A stretch of DNA of 64,000 nucleotides from Bradyrhizobium sp. CCGE-LA001 (GTDB taxonomy: Bacteria > Pseudomonadota > Alphaproteobacteria > Rhizobiales > Xanthobacteraceae), in assembly GCF_000296215.2 (NCBI RefSeq), contig NZ_CP013949.1, forward strand, positions 868,001 to 932,000, read 5' to 3'. A program made the translations under genes and the position numbers. Below the pieces are notes generated by a model. It searched no databases. It was not told the DNA's origin and saw only the letters and a program-made list of their open reading frames with translations. This document shows, piece by piece, positions 34,597 through 43,584 of this stretch (the first letter of the stretch is position 1; each line of letters opens with the position of its first letter).

Positions 34597-35046
34597 ATGT
34601 CTCCCCAGCTCAAACTGATTGCACTGGACGCCGACGATCTCGCGGTCATCTCGACCCATGTCCAGGACGCCCGTGTCCAGGCCTCCGACATCATCTGGCG
34701 GCAGAGCGAGAAGCGGCTCGTGGTCGGCATGAGCCGGCTGGACTGGGAGCAGACGCTGGAGGGCGAGACCGAGCCGCGCCGGCTGGTCGCCGCGCTCCGC
34801 TTCGACCGCGTGCTCGCCTGCAAGTCGCGCAATATCGACCTCGCCGCGCCGGACAAGGTTTTGGACCTCATCGGAATCGAATTTCACCCCCGGGACGGCC
34901 GCAACGAGGAGCCTGGCGGCAGTGCCCTGCTCTTGTTCGCCCAGGGCGGCGCCATCCGCCTCGACGTCGAATGCCTGGAATGCGAGCTGACCGACCTCGG
35001 GGCGGACGCGCTGGGAACGGGCGCGGGGGTCGAGGGGGAGGGGTGA
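34597..35046 (+). CDS. DUF2948 family protein
   Basis: 149 residues from the ATG at 34597, preceded by AGGAGGAG. LKLIALDADDLAVISTHVQDARVQASDIIWRQSEKRLVVGMSRLDWE is characteristic of DUF2948, an alphaproteobacterial family of unknown function nearly always next to hisD. The C-terminus covers the 3' border of a GC-rich run. Likely co-transcribed with hisD. Confidence 0.88.
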   Translation: MSPQLKLIALDADDLAVISTHVQDARVQASDIIWRQSEKRLVVGMSRLDWEQTLEGETEPRRLVAALRFDRVLACKSRNIDLAAPDKVLDLIGIEFHPRDGRNEEPGGSALLLFAQGGAIRLDVECLECELTDLGADALGTGAGVEGEG

Positions 35047-35168
35047 GGTGGTCCCCAGCGCCCGGGCGACACCAGTGGAAGGGTTGACGGCGGGGGGCCG
35101 CCGCGCCATTGAGCAGGGGTCGGGTGAGCCCGCCCGCTCCAAAAGACCAGCCAAAAGACCATCCTAAA

Positions 35169-36464
35169 ATGCCCGTTCGTCTCGACCGCAGCAGCGCCGA
35201 TTTTGACCAGCGATTCGCGGCCTTTCTCGCCGCCAAGCGCGAGGTCTCGGCCGACGTCGAGGCCGCCGCGCGCGCCATCGTCGACGACGTCGCAAAGCGC
35301 GGCGACGCGGCCTTGCTCGAGGCCACGCAGAAATTCGACCGGCTGACGCTGGACGCAACCTCCATGCGCGTCACCGCCGCCGAGATCGAGGCTGCGACGA
35401 AGGCCTGCGATGCCGCGACGCTGGATGCGCTCAAGCTCGCGCGCGACCGCATCGAGACCTATCACCGCCGTCAGCTCCCGGCGGACGAGCGCTTCACTGA
35501 TCCGCTCGGCGTCGAGCTCGGCTGGCGCTACACCGCGATCGAATCCGCCGGCCTCTATGTGCCCGGCGGCACCGCGGCCTATCCGTCCTCGGTGCTGATG
35601 AACGCGGTGCCCGCCAAGGTCGCCGGCGTCGCGCGCCTGGTCATGGTGGTGCCTTCGCCGGACGGCAAGCTCAACCCGCTGGTGCTGGCGGCCGCCCATC
35701 TCGGCGGCGTCACCGAGATCTATCGCGTCGGCGGTGCGCAGGCCGTGGCCGCGCTCGCGCACGGCACCGCGACGATCGCACCGGTCGCCAAGATCGTCGG
35801 TCCCGGCAACGCCTATGTCGCCGCCGCCAAGCGGCTGGTGTTCGGCAAGGTCGGCATCGACATGATCGCCGGCCCCTCCGAGGTGCTCGTCATCGCCGAC
35901 GACACCGGCAATGCCGACTGGATCGCGGCAGACTTGCTGGCGCAGGCCGAGCATGACGCGAGCGCGCAGTCGATCCTGATCACCGATTCCGCGCGGCTTG
36001 CCGCCGACGTCGAAAAGGCCGTCGCAGCGCAGCTGAAGACACTGCCGCGCGCCGTGATCGCAGGCGCCTCGTGGAATGATTTCGGCGCCATCATCATGGT
36101 GAGAAATCTCACCGATGCCATCCCGCTCGCGGACGCCATCGCCGCCGAACATCTCGAGATCATGACTGTCGATCCCGAGGTGCTCGCTGCAAAGATCCGC
36201 AACGCCGGCGCGGTGTTCCTCGGGGCGCACACGCCGGAGGCCATCGGCGACTATGTCGGCGGCTCCAACCACGTGCTGCCGACCGCGCGTTCGGCGCGAT
36301 TCTCCTCAGGGCTGGGGGTCGCCGATTTCATGAAGCGCACCTCGATCCTGAAATGCGGCCCGGACCAGCTGCGCGCGCTGGGACCTGCCGCGATGACGCT
36401 CGGACAAGCGGAGGGGTTAGATGCCCATTCGCGCTCGATTGGATTGCGCCTCAATCTGTCATGA
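35169..36464 (+). CDS. hisD: Histidinol dehydrogenase HisD
   Basis: 431 residues from the ATG at 35169. It performs the last two oxidations of histidine biosynthesis, L-histidinol to L-histidine, with NAD and zinc. Signatures: ESAGLYVPGGTAAYPSSVLMNAVPAKVAGV, GPGNAYVAAAKRLVFGKVGIDMIAGPSEVLVIAD, the catalytic pair in LAQAEHDASAQ, EHLEIMT and the ligand GSNHVLPT. Complete. It is isolated from other his genes but in the DUF2948-hisD-UPF0262 order usual for Rhizobiales; it overlaps the next gene by four bases. Confidence 0.97.
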   Translation: MPVRLDRSSADFDQRFAAFLAAKREVSADVEAAARAIVDDVAKRGDAALLEATQKFDRLTLDATSMRVTAAEIEAATKACDAATLDALKLARDRIETYHRRQLPADERFTDPLGVELGWRYTAIESAGLYVPGGTAAYPSSVLMNAVPAKVAGVARLVMVVPSPDGKLNPLVLAAAHLGGVTEIYRVGGAQAVAALAHGTATIAPVAKIVGPGNAYVAAAKRLVFGKVGIDMIAGPSEVLVIADDTGNADWIAADLLAQAEHDASAQSILITDSARLAADVEKAVAAQLKTLPRAVIAGASWNDFGAIIMVRNLTDAIPLADAIAAEHLEIMTVDPEVLAAKIRNAGAVFLGAHTPEAIGDYVGGSNHVLPTARSARFSSGLGVADFMKRTSILKCGPDQLRALGPAAMTLGQAEGLDAHSRSIGLRLNLS

Positions 36465-36958
36465 CAAAGCCGCCCGAACAGGACGACTCGACCAATCGCA
36501 TCGTTGGCGTCACGCTCGACGAGGACTCGATCGGCCGTTCCGGGCCCGACATCGAGCATGAGCGCGCGATCGCGATCTACGATTTGATCGAGCAGAACCT
36601 GTTCGCGCCCGACGGCGCCGAAGGGCAGGGCCCGTTCACGCTGCATATCGGCATCACCGGTAACCGCCTGATGTTCGACATTCGCCGCGAGGACGGCACG
36701 CCCGTGGTCGCGCATCTGTTGTCGCTGACGCCGTTCCGGCGGATCGTGAAGGACTATTTCATGATCTGTGACAGCTACTACCAGGCGATCCGCACCGCAA
36801 CGCCGGACAAGATCGAGGCCATCGACATGGGCCGCCGCGGCATCCATGACGAGGGATCGCGCACGCTGCAGGAGCGTCTGAAGGGCAAGGTGCGGGTCGA
36901 TTTCGAGACCTCGCGCCGGCTGTTCACGCTCATCACCGTCCTGCATTGGAAGGGGTGA
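36461..36958 (+). CDS. UPF0262 family protein
   Basis: 165 residues from the ATG at 36461 that overlaps the hisD stop (ATGA). The sequence RSGPDIEHERAIAIYDLIEQNLFAPDG and LTPFRRIVKDYFMICDSYYQAI is diagnostic for UPF0262, an alphaproteobacterial family of unknown function located after hisD. No signal peptide or membrane segment; a cytosolic alpha/beta protein is likely. Confidence 0.92.
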   Translation: MTKPPEQDDSTNRIVGVTLDEDSIGRSGPDIEHERAIAIYDLIEQNLFAPDGAEGQGPFTLHIGITGNRLMFDIRREDGTPVVAHLLSLTPFRRIVKDYFMICDSYYQAIRTATPDKIEAIDMGRRGIHDEGSRTLQERLKGKVRVDFETSRRLFTLITVLHWKG

Positions 36959-36960
36959 GC

Positions 36961-37009
36961 GCGCATGATCCCGAAAAGTGGGAACCGGTTTTCGGATCGG
37001 ATCATGCGC
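36961..37009. repeat. Rhizobial GCGCATGATCC palindromic repeat
   Basis: GCGCATGATCCCGAAAAGTG and complementary CGGATCGGATCATGCGC around GGGAACCGGTTTT. This is the very common Rhizobiales intergenic hairpin; the element at 31554 is a diverged copy. Confidence 0.9.
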
Positions 37010-37030
37010 AAAAACAAAAGAGCGTAAGCG

Positions 37031-37498
37031 ATGGCTGCGCCCCCACGCGCAAGCAATCCCCAGTCCGTGCTATTCGCCTGCGCGATGAACAGTGTGCGCT
37101 CGCCGATGGCTGAGAGCCTGTTGCAGCACATGTTTCCGCAAGGGCTCTACGTCAAATCGGCCGGGACCAGAAAGGGCGAGCTCGATCCGTTTGCGGTGTC
37201 CGTGATGGCCGAGCTCGGGCAGGACATCTCCGCGCACAAGCCGCAGACCTTCGAGGAGCTAGAGGACTGGGAGGGGCTGAACTTCGACCTCATCATCACG
37301 CTGTCGCCTGAGGCGCACCACAAGGCCCTGGAGCTGACGCGGACCCTCGCGGCCGATGTCGAATATTGGCCGACCATGGATCCCACCACCATCGAAGGCA
37401 GTCGCGACCAGAAGCTCGCCGCCTATCGCGAGGTCTGCGATCAGCTGTTGATGCGTATCCGCCGGCGATTCGCGAAGGTGGGCGCGGCGTCGGGCTGA
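37031..37498 (+). CDS. Low-molecular-weight phosphatase family protein
   Basis: 155 residues. Phosphatase P-loop CAMNSVRS gives CX5R with Cys17 and Arg23; the general-acid Asp is probably in YWPTMDPT near residue 118. It resembles arsenate reductase/protein tyrosine phosphatase LMW-type. Part of the conserved hisD block, following UPF0262 with a repeat between. Physiological substrate unknown. Confidence 0.88.
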   Translation: MAAPPRASNPQSVLFACAMNSVRSPMAESLLQHMFPQGLYVKSAGTRKGELDPFAVSVMAELGQDISAHKPQTFEELEDWEGLNFDLIITLSPEAHHKALELTRTLAADVEYWPTMDPTTIEGSRDQKLAAYREVCDQLLMRIRRRFAKVGAASG

Positions 37499-37501
37499 TC
37501 G

Positions 37502-37632
37502 AGCCCCGGACGCAGCGCAGCTGTGTCTTCGCGATGCGCTGCAGGCCGGGGCCCATCTCACCACATGCGCAAGGCCATGGGTCCCGGCTCAGCGTCGCGG
37601 CATTTCAATGCCGCGACGCGTCCGGGAGACGA
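37502..37632. repeat. Palindromic repeat region before maf
   Basis: Arms CCCGGACGCAGCGCAGC...GGCCGGGGCCCAT and ATGGGTCCCGGCTC...CGCGACGCGTCCGGGA, with an inner perfect hairpin GTCGCGGCATTTCAATGCCGCGAC. The 279-base gap before maf has no other visible gene; infA, which sits here in some relatives, is not present. Confidence 0.75.
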
Positions 37633-37777
37633 GACCTGCCGTAACACCTGCGTCACAGACTGAGGGCACACGCGTGGTGGCAAGCTCGAATCACCTCCGG
37701 TTCCCGGGTTGTGAAATCAGCCCCCTTCCGATAGGTTCCGCGCGCAATCCACCCCGCTTCATCCCCCAAATCACCTG

Positions 37778-38410
37778 ATGCTCGGCCGCCCCAAATTCGT
37801 ACTTGCCTCCGGTTCGCCGCGTCGGCTGTCGCTGCTCAACCAGGCCGGCATCGAGCCGGACGCGCTCCGGCCGGCCGACGTCGACGAGACGCCGAGGCGG
37901 GGCGAGCTGCCGCGTGCCTGCGCCAATCGGCTCGCCCGGGCCAAGGCCGATGCGGCGCTCAAATCGGTGCAGCTGGATGACGAACTGCGGGGCGCGTTCA
38001 TCCTCTCCGCCGACACCGTGGTCGCGGTCGGCCGCCGCATCCTGCCCAAGGCGAACCTCGTCGACGAAGCCGCGCAGTGCCTGCGGCTGCTGTCGGGCCG
38101 CAACCACCGCGTCTACACCGCGATCTGCCTGGTCACGCCGCGCGAGGCCTTCCGCCAGCGTCTGGTAGAGACTCGCGTCCGCTTCAAGCGCCTGTCGGAG
38201 GACGACATCCAAGCCTATATAGGCTCCGGCGAATGGCGCGGCAAAGCCGGCGGCTACGCCGTGCAGGGCATCGCCGGGTCCTTCGTGGTGAAGATGGTGG
38301 GCTCCTACACCAACGTCGTCGGGCTGCCACTCTACGAGACCACCACGCTGCTCGGCGGCGAGGGCTTTCCGATCCGCTTCGGCTGGCTCAACGCCACCAC
38401 CGCGGTGTGA
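37778..38410 (+). CDS. maf: Maf-family nucleotide pyrophosphatase
   Basis: 210 residues. Maf motifs FVLASGSPRRLSLLNQAGIEPD at the start, ILSADTVVAVGRRIL near 73 and the YIGSGEWRGKAGGYAVQGIAGSFV segment near 147. These proteins hydrolyse non-canonical nucleoside triphosphates and are linked to septum control in some bacteria. It precedes yacG, as is usual in alphaproteobacteria. Confidence 0.94.
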   Translation: MLGRPKFVLASGSPRRLSLLNQAGIEPDALRPADVDETPRRGELPRACANRLARAKADAALKSVQLDDELRGAFILSADTVVAVGRRILPKANLVDEAAQCLRLLSGRNHRVYTAICLVTPREAFRQRLVETRVRFKRLSEDDIQAYIGSGEWRGKAGGYAVQGIAGSFVVKMVGSYTNVVGLPLYETTTLLGGEGFPIRFGWLNATTAV

Positions 38411-38546
38411 GCCGGCAAGCCGCTGCGGCGAAAATCGCGAAAACAACCCCATGCACCGTAGGATGGCGCCACCGCATGCCGGCGCCCGTGGAACCCGTTT
38501 GCCGGCAGGCGCTTGAATCGCCCTACTGATGTAAGCTGCAACGACC

Positions 38547-38729
38547 ATGAACGATCACGTCAAGCCGCCCGCCGCCCCGCTCAAAACCTGCCCGATCTGC
38601 GGCAAGCCGCAGTCAGAGGCCACCCGTCCGTTTTGCTCCTCGCGCTGCCGCGACGTCGACCTGAACCGCTGGCTGAAAGGCTCCTACGTTATCCCCGGCC
38701 GCGACGATGAAACCGACGACGTGGAATAG
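38547..38729 (+). CDS. yacG: DNA gyrase inhibitor YacG
   Basis: 60 residues with a four-cysteine zinc site: Cys15, Cys18, Cys30 and Cys34 (CPIC...CSSRC), followed by RDVDLNRWLKGSYVIPG, the YacG signature. Small zinc-finger protein that binds GyrB and inhibits gyrase in E. coli. It lies upstream of tRNA-Phe. Confidence 0.95.
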   Translation: MNDHVKPPAAPLKTCPICGKPQSEATRPFCSSRCRDVDLNRWLKGSYVIPGRDDETDDVE

Positions 38730-38915
38730 ATGAATAATATCAAGATTTTGTCTTAGAGAGCGCTTCTCCGCCCGCCAGTCGCGAAAACCCCGCCCGGCCT
38801 TGTGCACAGCCGGGCCGCGCCCGGCGAAGCCTCTTGGCGAAGCCGGGTGGACAGGCCGCCCCGAGCCCACTATAAACCGCCCGCTCGATGGGCTTTGGCC
38901 CCTCTCTTGGAGCAC

Positions 38916-38991
38916 GCCCAGGTAGCTCAGTTGGTAGAGCATGCGACTGAAAATCGCAGTGTCGGTGGTTCGATTCCGCCCCTGGGCACCA
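38916..38991 (+). tRNA. tRNA-Phe (GAA anticodon)
   Basis: Acceptor GCCCAGG pairs with CCTGGGC, D-arm GCTCAGTTGGTAGAGC, anticodon stem TGCGA/TCGCA around CTGAAAA giving anticodon GAA, T-arm GGTGGTTCGATTCCGCC, discriminator A and encoded CCA. 76 bases. The following 160 bases to the convergent cfa gene hold nothing I can identify. Confidence 0.97.
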
Positions 38992-39151
38992 TGCTTCGGT
39001 ACCGTAGCGCAGCCACCCTCGACGGACGCTTCCTGACCGGCTGGGTCCAACTCAACGTCGACCAGCACGCCACGGCGGGGTTCGAGGACCGCCCCGGTCA
39101 CGTCCGCTTCAATCGGCAATTTGCAGCCCAGCGGGCGCGCACTATTCCCGC

Positions 39152-40369
39152 TCATCCCTGCCGCGCAAACACGAAGTGCCCGACGTCGATCTTTCCGGCC
39201 CGAAAGCCCGCCTCGCAGTAGCACAGATAGTATTCCCACATTCGACGGAACGGCTCGTCGAATCCGAGCGAGGTCAGGTCGATCCAGGCCCGGCTGAAAC
39301 CGTCACGCCACACCGAAATGGTCTTTGCGTAGTCCTGCCCGAACATGCGCTCGCGAATGACGGGCATCTCGAAGCGTTCGCCGAAGGAGCGCAGGATGTT
39401 GGCGGAGGGCAGCATCCCGCCCGGGAAGATATATCTCTGGATGAAGTCGACGCGCTGCCGATAGCTGCCGAAGAGCTCGTCGTGAACGGTGATGGCCTGG
39501 ATGCCGGCGAGGCCGCCGGGCTTGAGCCTCTGCTTCAGCTGATTGAAATAGGCCGGCCAGAATTGCTCGCCGACGGCCTCGATCATCTCGATCGAGGCGA
39601 TGCGGTCGAAATGGCCGTCCTGGTCGCGGTAGTCCTGCAATCGGACCTCGACCTTCTCGGCAAGACCGGCCTTGTGGATCCGGCGACGAGCAAAATCATG
39701 CTGCTCTTTGCTGATGGTGAGGGCGACGACGTTGGCGCCGTAAGTCTTGGCGGCGAATTCGGCGAAGCCGCCCCAACCGCATCCGATCTCGAGCACGCGC
39801 TGACCGGGCTGCAATTCGATCGCCTTCGCCAACTGCTCGTATTTGTGCTGTTGCGCGGCGGGAAGGTCGGCCGTCTCGGCCGAGAACAGAGCCGACGAAT
39901 AGGTCATGCTGGAATCGAGCCACGATGCAAAGAACTCGTTTCCGAGATCGTAATGCGCATGGATATTGTGTCGCGATCCCTCCTTGCTGTTGCGGCGCAG
40001 GCGATGAACCGCCCGCCGGCATAGGCGAACCAGCATGTTCCCGGCGAAGGCGTTGTCCACCAGGTCCTCGTTGAGACAGAGCACGTAGAGAAGCTGGGCC
40101 AGATCGGGCGTGGCCCAGTCGCCTCGAATATAAGCCTCGGCCATGCCGATATCGCCGCCGATGACGAGGCTGCGCGCGAACCTGTAATTCTTCAGTTCGA
40201 TTGAAGCCGACGGCCCCGCATGCTGGCCGCGCAACGTCACCATTCTCTGGTCGGGTAGATGCACATGCAGGGTACCGCACCGAAGTTGAGATGCAAGGCG
40301 CAGAGCCAGGCGGGCGAAGAACGGGACGCCGTCGAATCGAACGGCGGGATGGGTGGCTGCCAGGTCCAT
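39152..40369 (-). CDS. cfa: Cyclopropane-fatty-acyl-phospholipid synthase-family methyltransferase
   Basis: 405 residues. SAM-binding motif VLEIGCGWGGFAEF at 192-205 and the CFA signatures HYDLGNEFFASWLDSSMTYSSALF near 139 and SIEMIEAVGEQFWPAYF. It methylenates or methylates double bonds of membrane lipids. Third gene of a leftward operon with FAD amine oxidase and DUF1365; in Rhodobacter, cfa-type enzymes are RpoE targets during singlet-oxygen stress, and an RpoE-like promoter precedes this operon. Confidence 0.93.
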   Translation of the reverse strand: MDLAATHPAVRFDGVPFFARLALRLASQLRCGTLHVHLPDQRMVTLRGQHAGPSASIELKNYRFARSLVIGGDIGMAEAYIRGDWATPDLAQLLYVLCLNEDLVDNAFAGNMLVRLCRRAVHRLRRNSKEGSRHNIHAHYDLGNEFFASWLDSSMTYSSALFSAETADLPAAQQHKYEQLAKAIELQPGQRVLEIGCGWGGFAEFAAKTYGANVVALTISKEQHDFARRRIHKAGLAEKVEVRLQDYRDQDGHFDRIASIEMIEAVGEQFWPAYFNQLKQRLKPGGLAGIQAITVHDELFGSYRQRVDFIQRYIFPGGMLPSANILRSFGERFEMPVIRERMFGQDYAKTISVWRDGFSRAWIDLTSLGFDEPFRRMWEYYLCYCEAGFRAGKIDVGHFVFARQG

Positions 40370-40372
40370 GGT

Positions 40373-41161
40373 TCAGATCTCGCGTTGTTTCAAACGAGGC
40401 ACGTACGGAACACCTTTCAGCCACAGCCGCATTGCTTCCCAGTGAATGGCTGCGATGACCTTCAAAGTCAGGAAGGGCAGACCAAAGAGTGCCCCCAGCA
40501 GAGAGCGGTTCGTCAGAGCGCGGCGTCGTCCGCGGAATGCCGCCGCAAACATCGCGCCCTGCGTGCCGCTCTGCACGATCCGCACGCTCACATCCTCCTG
40601 CGGTGGAGAAACGCTGAAGCGGTAATGCGTATCCATCTCCATGAAGGGTGAAACGTAGAATGTCTTCGATTGGCTTTGGCGGACGATGGAGCCTGCGCTA
40701 CCCTCTTGCACCGGCAGGATGTAGGAATGCATCTCACCGAAGGTGTTGCGGACCTCGTAGATCAGCAACGCGAGATTGCCGGACGCGCCATAGCAAAAGT
40801 AGATCGAGAGTGGATTGAACGCGTAACCGAAGACCCTGGGATAACAGAGCAGGAGAACGCGGCCTCCTGACAGGTCGATACCGCGTTCCGCCGCGAGTCG
40901 TCGGGCGTGTTGGCTGAGGTTCGTCCCTTTGCCGTCGCCGTGATCGCCTTCGTGAAAGCTGAAGGGCGCCGCGCGGTTGATGCCGAACAGCCACGACTGG
41001 CGATCGGCTTCCTTCATCCGGTCGAGGTCGATCAGCAGGCTCATCACGCGGTAGGTGAATCTGTGCTGCACGGGGCGCCATCGCGCGTGCATCACCTTTC
41101 CCCGATAGAGCGCGGCGGGCGCTGTCGCATCCTTCACTTCGGCTGTCTCGGTTCGGAGCAT
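40373..41161 (-). CDS. DUF1365 family protein
   Basis: 262 residues. Typical DUF1365 segments: ALYRGKVMHARWRPVQHRFTYRVMSLLIDLD, LLCYPRVFGYAFNPLSIYFCYGASGNLALLIYEVRNTFGE and KTFYVSPFMEMDTHYRF. The family has no proven reaction but is almost always next to cfa-like and FAD amine-oxidase genes. It lies 4 bases from the FAD gene and 3 from cfa. A function in membrane-lipid modification under photooxidative stress is inference. Confidence 0.92.
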   Translation of the reverse strand: MLRTETAEVKDATAPAALYRGKVMHARWRPVQHRFTYRVMSLLIDLDRMKEADRQSWLFGINRAAPFSFHEGDHGDGKGTNLSQHARRLAAERGIDLSGGRVLLLCYPRVFGYAFNPLSIYFCYGASGNLALLIYEVRNTFGEMHSYILPVQEGSAGSIVRQSQSKTFYVSPFMEMDTHYRFSVSPPQEDVSVRIVQSGTQGAMFAAAFRGRRRALTNRSLLGALFGLPFLTLKVIAAIHWEAMRLWLKGVPYVPRLKQREI

Positions 41162-41165
41162 CGCC

Positions 41166-42479
41166 TTACTCGGCAGCCTCGGCCAGTGCCAGATCCCGTT
41201 GACGCCAGGGAAGGTCGGCGCCGAGGGCCTCGGCTACGGCGATGCCGGCCTGCAGCCCGTCCTCGTGAAAGCCATAGCCGGTCCAGGCGCCGCAGAACCA
41301 GGTGCGGCGACGGCCTTGAATCGCGGGCAGCCGCCGCTGCGCCGCGAATGCGGCCAAATCGTATTGCGGATGGGCGAAGGTGAATTTCCCGAATGTCAGA
41401 TCGGCCGCCGGCTCGAACGGAGGGTTGAGGCTGACGAACAGCGGCTTGCGCTCGTCGATGCCCTGCAGCCGGTTCATCCAATAGGTGACCGCGACGTCGT
41501 TCAGGGCAGGCGTCTGCCGCGGCCAGCGCAGGAAGTTCCAGGAGGCCCAGGCCCGACGTCGCCGCGGCATGAGACTGGGATCACGGTGCAGATAAATGGT
41601 GTTCGGGGCATATCTGATCGCCTCGAGAATGGAACGCTCCTGGGCGTCGGCATCCGACAACGCCGCCAAGGCCTGATCGCTGTGACAAGCCATCACCACG
41701 GCATCGTAACTCTCCACCCCGCCGCGGCTGTCGCGCACAGTCACGCCATGTCCCGTTCGGTCGATCGAAGTCACCGCACAGCCTAGCCGAATGTTGTGCT
41801 TGAACGAAGCGGTTAGCTTGTCGACATAGTGTCGGCTGCCACCCCCCACGGTGCGCCAGCGCGGCCGGTCGAGATGCAGGAGCCGGTGGTTGTCGAAAAA
41901 GGCGACGAAGTTTTCGGCCGGAAACGACAGGATGTCGTCGGATGAGGACGACCAGATCGCCGCCCCCATCGGGCCGAGATAGTCGGAGAACAGGCGCGGG
42001 CCGAATGATCGCCGGCGCAGGTACTCGCCGAGGGTAAGGCCGTGCAGCCGGCCGGCGCGCAGATCCGCCACGCTCTGCTTGTTGAACCGCGCAACCTCCG
42101 CCAGCATGCGGAAATATGACGGGGATGCGAGGTTGCGGAATTGCGCGAACAGGCCGCAGACCGTTTGCAGGGCGCTATCGCCGCTACCGCGCCATTCGAA
42201 CCGGCCGTGATCTGCGGACAGGGCGAAACTCATGCAGGTCTCGACGGTCTTCACACCGAGATGCGCGAACAGCGACGTCAATTGCGGGTAGTTGGTCTCG
42301 TTGAACACGATGAAGCCGACATCGACCTCAATGGGCTCGCCGTCATAGTCGATGCGAACGGTGTGGCTATGTCCCCCCGGCTGCAGCTCACGCTCGTAAA
42401 CGGTCACTGCGTAACGTTTCGACAGGAGCCACGCCGCGGCATTGCCGGCAATTCCCGTCCCGATCACGGCCAAACGCAT
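41166..42479 (-). CDS. NAD/FAD-dependent amine-oxidase-like flavoprotein
   Basis: 437 residues from the ATG at 42479 (an ATG five codons upstream at 42494 is possible). FAD-binding GxGxxG in MRLAVIGTGIAGNAAAWLLS, the second dinucleotide segment VTVYERELQPGGHSHTV and a C-terminal FAD motif FCGAWTGYGFHEDGLQAGIAVAE. It is similar to predicted NAD/FAD proteins paired with DUF1365 and cfa. First gene of the leftward operon; an RpoE-type promoter is centred about 70 bases upstream. Confidence 0.92.
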   Translation of the reverse strand: MRLAVIGTGIAGNAAAWLLSKRYAVTVYERELQPGGHSHTVRIDYDGEPIEVDVGFIVFNETNYPQLTSLFAHLGVKTVETCMSFALSADHGRFEWRGSGDSALQTVCGLFAQFRNLASPSYFRMLAEVARFNKQSVADLRAGRLHGLTLGEYLRRRSFGPRLFSDYLGPMGAAIWSSSSDDILSFPAENFVAFFDNHRLLHLDRPRWRTVGGGSRHYVDKLTASFKHNIRLGCAVTSIDRTGHGVTVRDSRGGVESYDAVVMACHSDQALAALSDADAQERSILEAIRYAPNTIYLHRDPSLMPRRRRAWASWNFLRWPRQTPALNDVAVTYWMNRLQGIDERKPLFVSLNPPFEPAADLTFGKFTFAHPQYDLAAFAAQRRLPAIQGRRRTWFCGAWTGYGFHEDGLQAGIAVAEALGADLPWRQRDLALAEAAE

Positions 42480-42534
42480 GCTTTTCGCCCCCACTACGGT
42501 ACCGCTAGTACGGCCCTCGAAGCAACGATCAGGA

Positions 42535-42560
42535 AACGTCCGGCAAGAGGGCGCGGATCA
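42535..42560 (-). promoter_or_regulatory. RpoE (ECF11)-type promoter of the FAD-DUF1365-cfa operon
   Basis: Leftward TGATCC (42560-42555), 16-base spacer, CGTT (42538-42535). Same motif and same spacing as three other sites in this cluster. TGATCC is the -35 consensus of the Rhodobacter RpoE regulon; the -10 is usually CGTA-like, here CGTT. Confidence 0.8.
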
Positions 42561-42637
42561 CCTCGCGCGAGCACAGCGCCGGGGCGAAACCGCAGCCCGG
42601 GGCACGACGTATAGACAAGCTCAATTGGGGTGAGGGC

Positions 42638-43444
42638 ATGATCCTTCCGTACATTCAGGCGATCGGCTGCATGGCGCTGACCCTCTGTCTCTTGATGGGA
42701 CTGGCCTGGGTCGTCCAGCAGCGCACCGGTAATTCCGGCTGGGTCGACGCGATCTGGTCCTATTCAAGCGGTCTGGTCGGCGCAGCCGCTGCCTTGTGGC
42801 CTCTCGACGGCGCCCTGCCGGCTCGCCAGGCGCTCGTTGCAGGGCTTGTGCTGCTCTGGTCGGTGAGGCTCGGCACGCACATTGCGCGTCGCTCTGCAGC
42901 CGGGGTCGACGATCCCAGATATGCGAACTATGCGCGCGAATGGGGAGCGGATGCCCCGCGCCGAATGTTCTTCTTCCTGCAATCACAGGCGCTGGTCTCG
43001 CTGCCGCTCCCCTTTGCGGTGTTCCTCGCGGCGCACACGCCGGCGCCAGAGCTGCGGCTGCAGGACTACATCGGGATCGTTATCATCCTGATTGCCGTCG
43101 CCGGCGAGGGCTTGGCGGATCGGCAGCTGCGGCGCTTCAAACGCGACCCGTCACGCAAGGGACAGGTCTGCGATGTCGGTCTGTGGCGCTGGTCGCGTCA
43201 TCCCAATTATTTCTTCGAATGGCTGGGGTGGCTGGCTTACCCGATCATCGCGCTGTCATCAGGTTATGCCTGGGGTTGGGCCAGCCTGGCGGCCCCGGTG
43301 ATCATGTACTGGATCCTGGTCCACGTGACGGGAATCCCCCCGCTTGAGCAGCAGATGCTGCGATCGCGCGGCGAGCGCTATCGTGCATATCAGGCGCGCA
43401 CCAGCGTCTTCTTCCCATGGCCGGCGCGGCAGGCTCCGCGATAG
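42638..43444 (+). CDS. DUF1295 membrane protein (steroid 5-alpha-reductase-like)
   Basis: 268 residues, polytopic. N-terminal hydrophobic helices and the conserved C-terminal GLWRWSRHPNYFFEWLGWLAYPIIAL near residue 185 and GIPPLEQQMLRSRGERYRAYQ, both diagnostic of DUF1295. The family resembles steroid reductases and isoprenylcysteine methyltransferases. Divergent from the FAD operon; I do not find the TGATCC motif directly in front of it. It occurs in RpoE/ChrR clusters of other bacteria. Confidence 0.92.
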   Translation: MILPYIQAIGCMALTLCLLMGLAWVVQQRTGNSGWVDAIWSYSSGLVGAAAALWPLDGALPARQALVAGLVLLWSVRLGTHIARRSAAGVDDPRYANYAREWGADAPRRMFFFLQSQALVSLPLPFAVFLAAHTPAPELRLQDYIGIVIILIAVAGEGLADRQLRRFKRDPSRKGQVCDVGLWRWSRHPNYFFEWLGWLAYPIIALSSGYAWGWASLAAPVIMYWILVHVTGIPPLEQQMLRSRGERYRAYQARTSVFFPWPARQAPR

Positions 43445-43507
43445 CAGATGACGGCGCGGGAGGCGCATCGGCAGCAGCGGGCTCGGATCTCGTAAAGGGG
43501 CCCGAAG

Positions 43508-43535
43508 TGATCCGTTGCGGTTCGTGAAGCGTTAA
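43508..43535 (+). promoter_or_regulatory. RpoE (ECF11)-type promoter of DUF2177 gene
   Basis: TGATCC (43508-43513), 16-base spacer, CGTTAA (43530-43535), 50 bases before the DUF2177 start. It has the strongest -10 match of the four sites. Confidence 0.82.
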
Positions 43536-43584
43536 TCTGACGGGCGGCCGATGAGCCGAATGCAGAGCAACGAGACACACCGGC

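Noticed and set aside
36966..36992. TGATCC followed by GGTTTT as a further RpoE promoter
   Set aside because: It belongs to the common rhizobial hairpin repeat, and the -10 CGTT is not at the 16-base spacing.
37499..37777. infA between the phosphatase and maf genes
   Set aside because: Expected from memory of related gene orders, but no IF-1 coding sequence is visible; only a palindromic repeat is present.
38992..39151. Integration site or island boundary at the 3' end of tRNA-Phe
   Set aside because: No integrase and no repeated tRNA end was found downstream; the following genes have ordinary composition.
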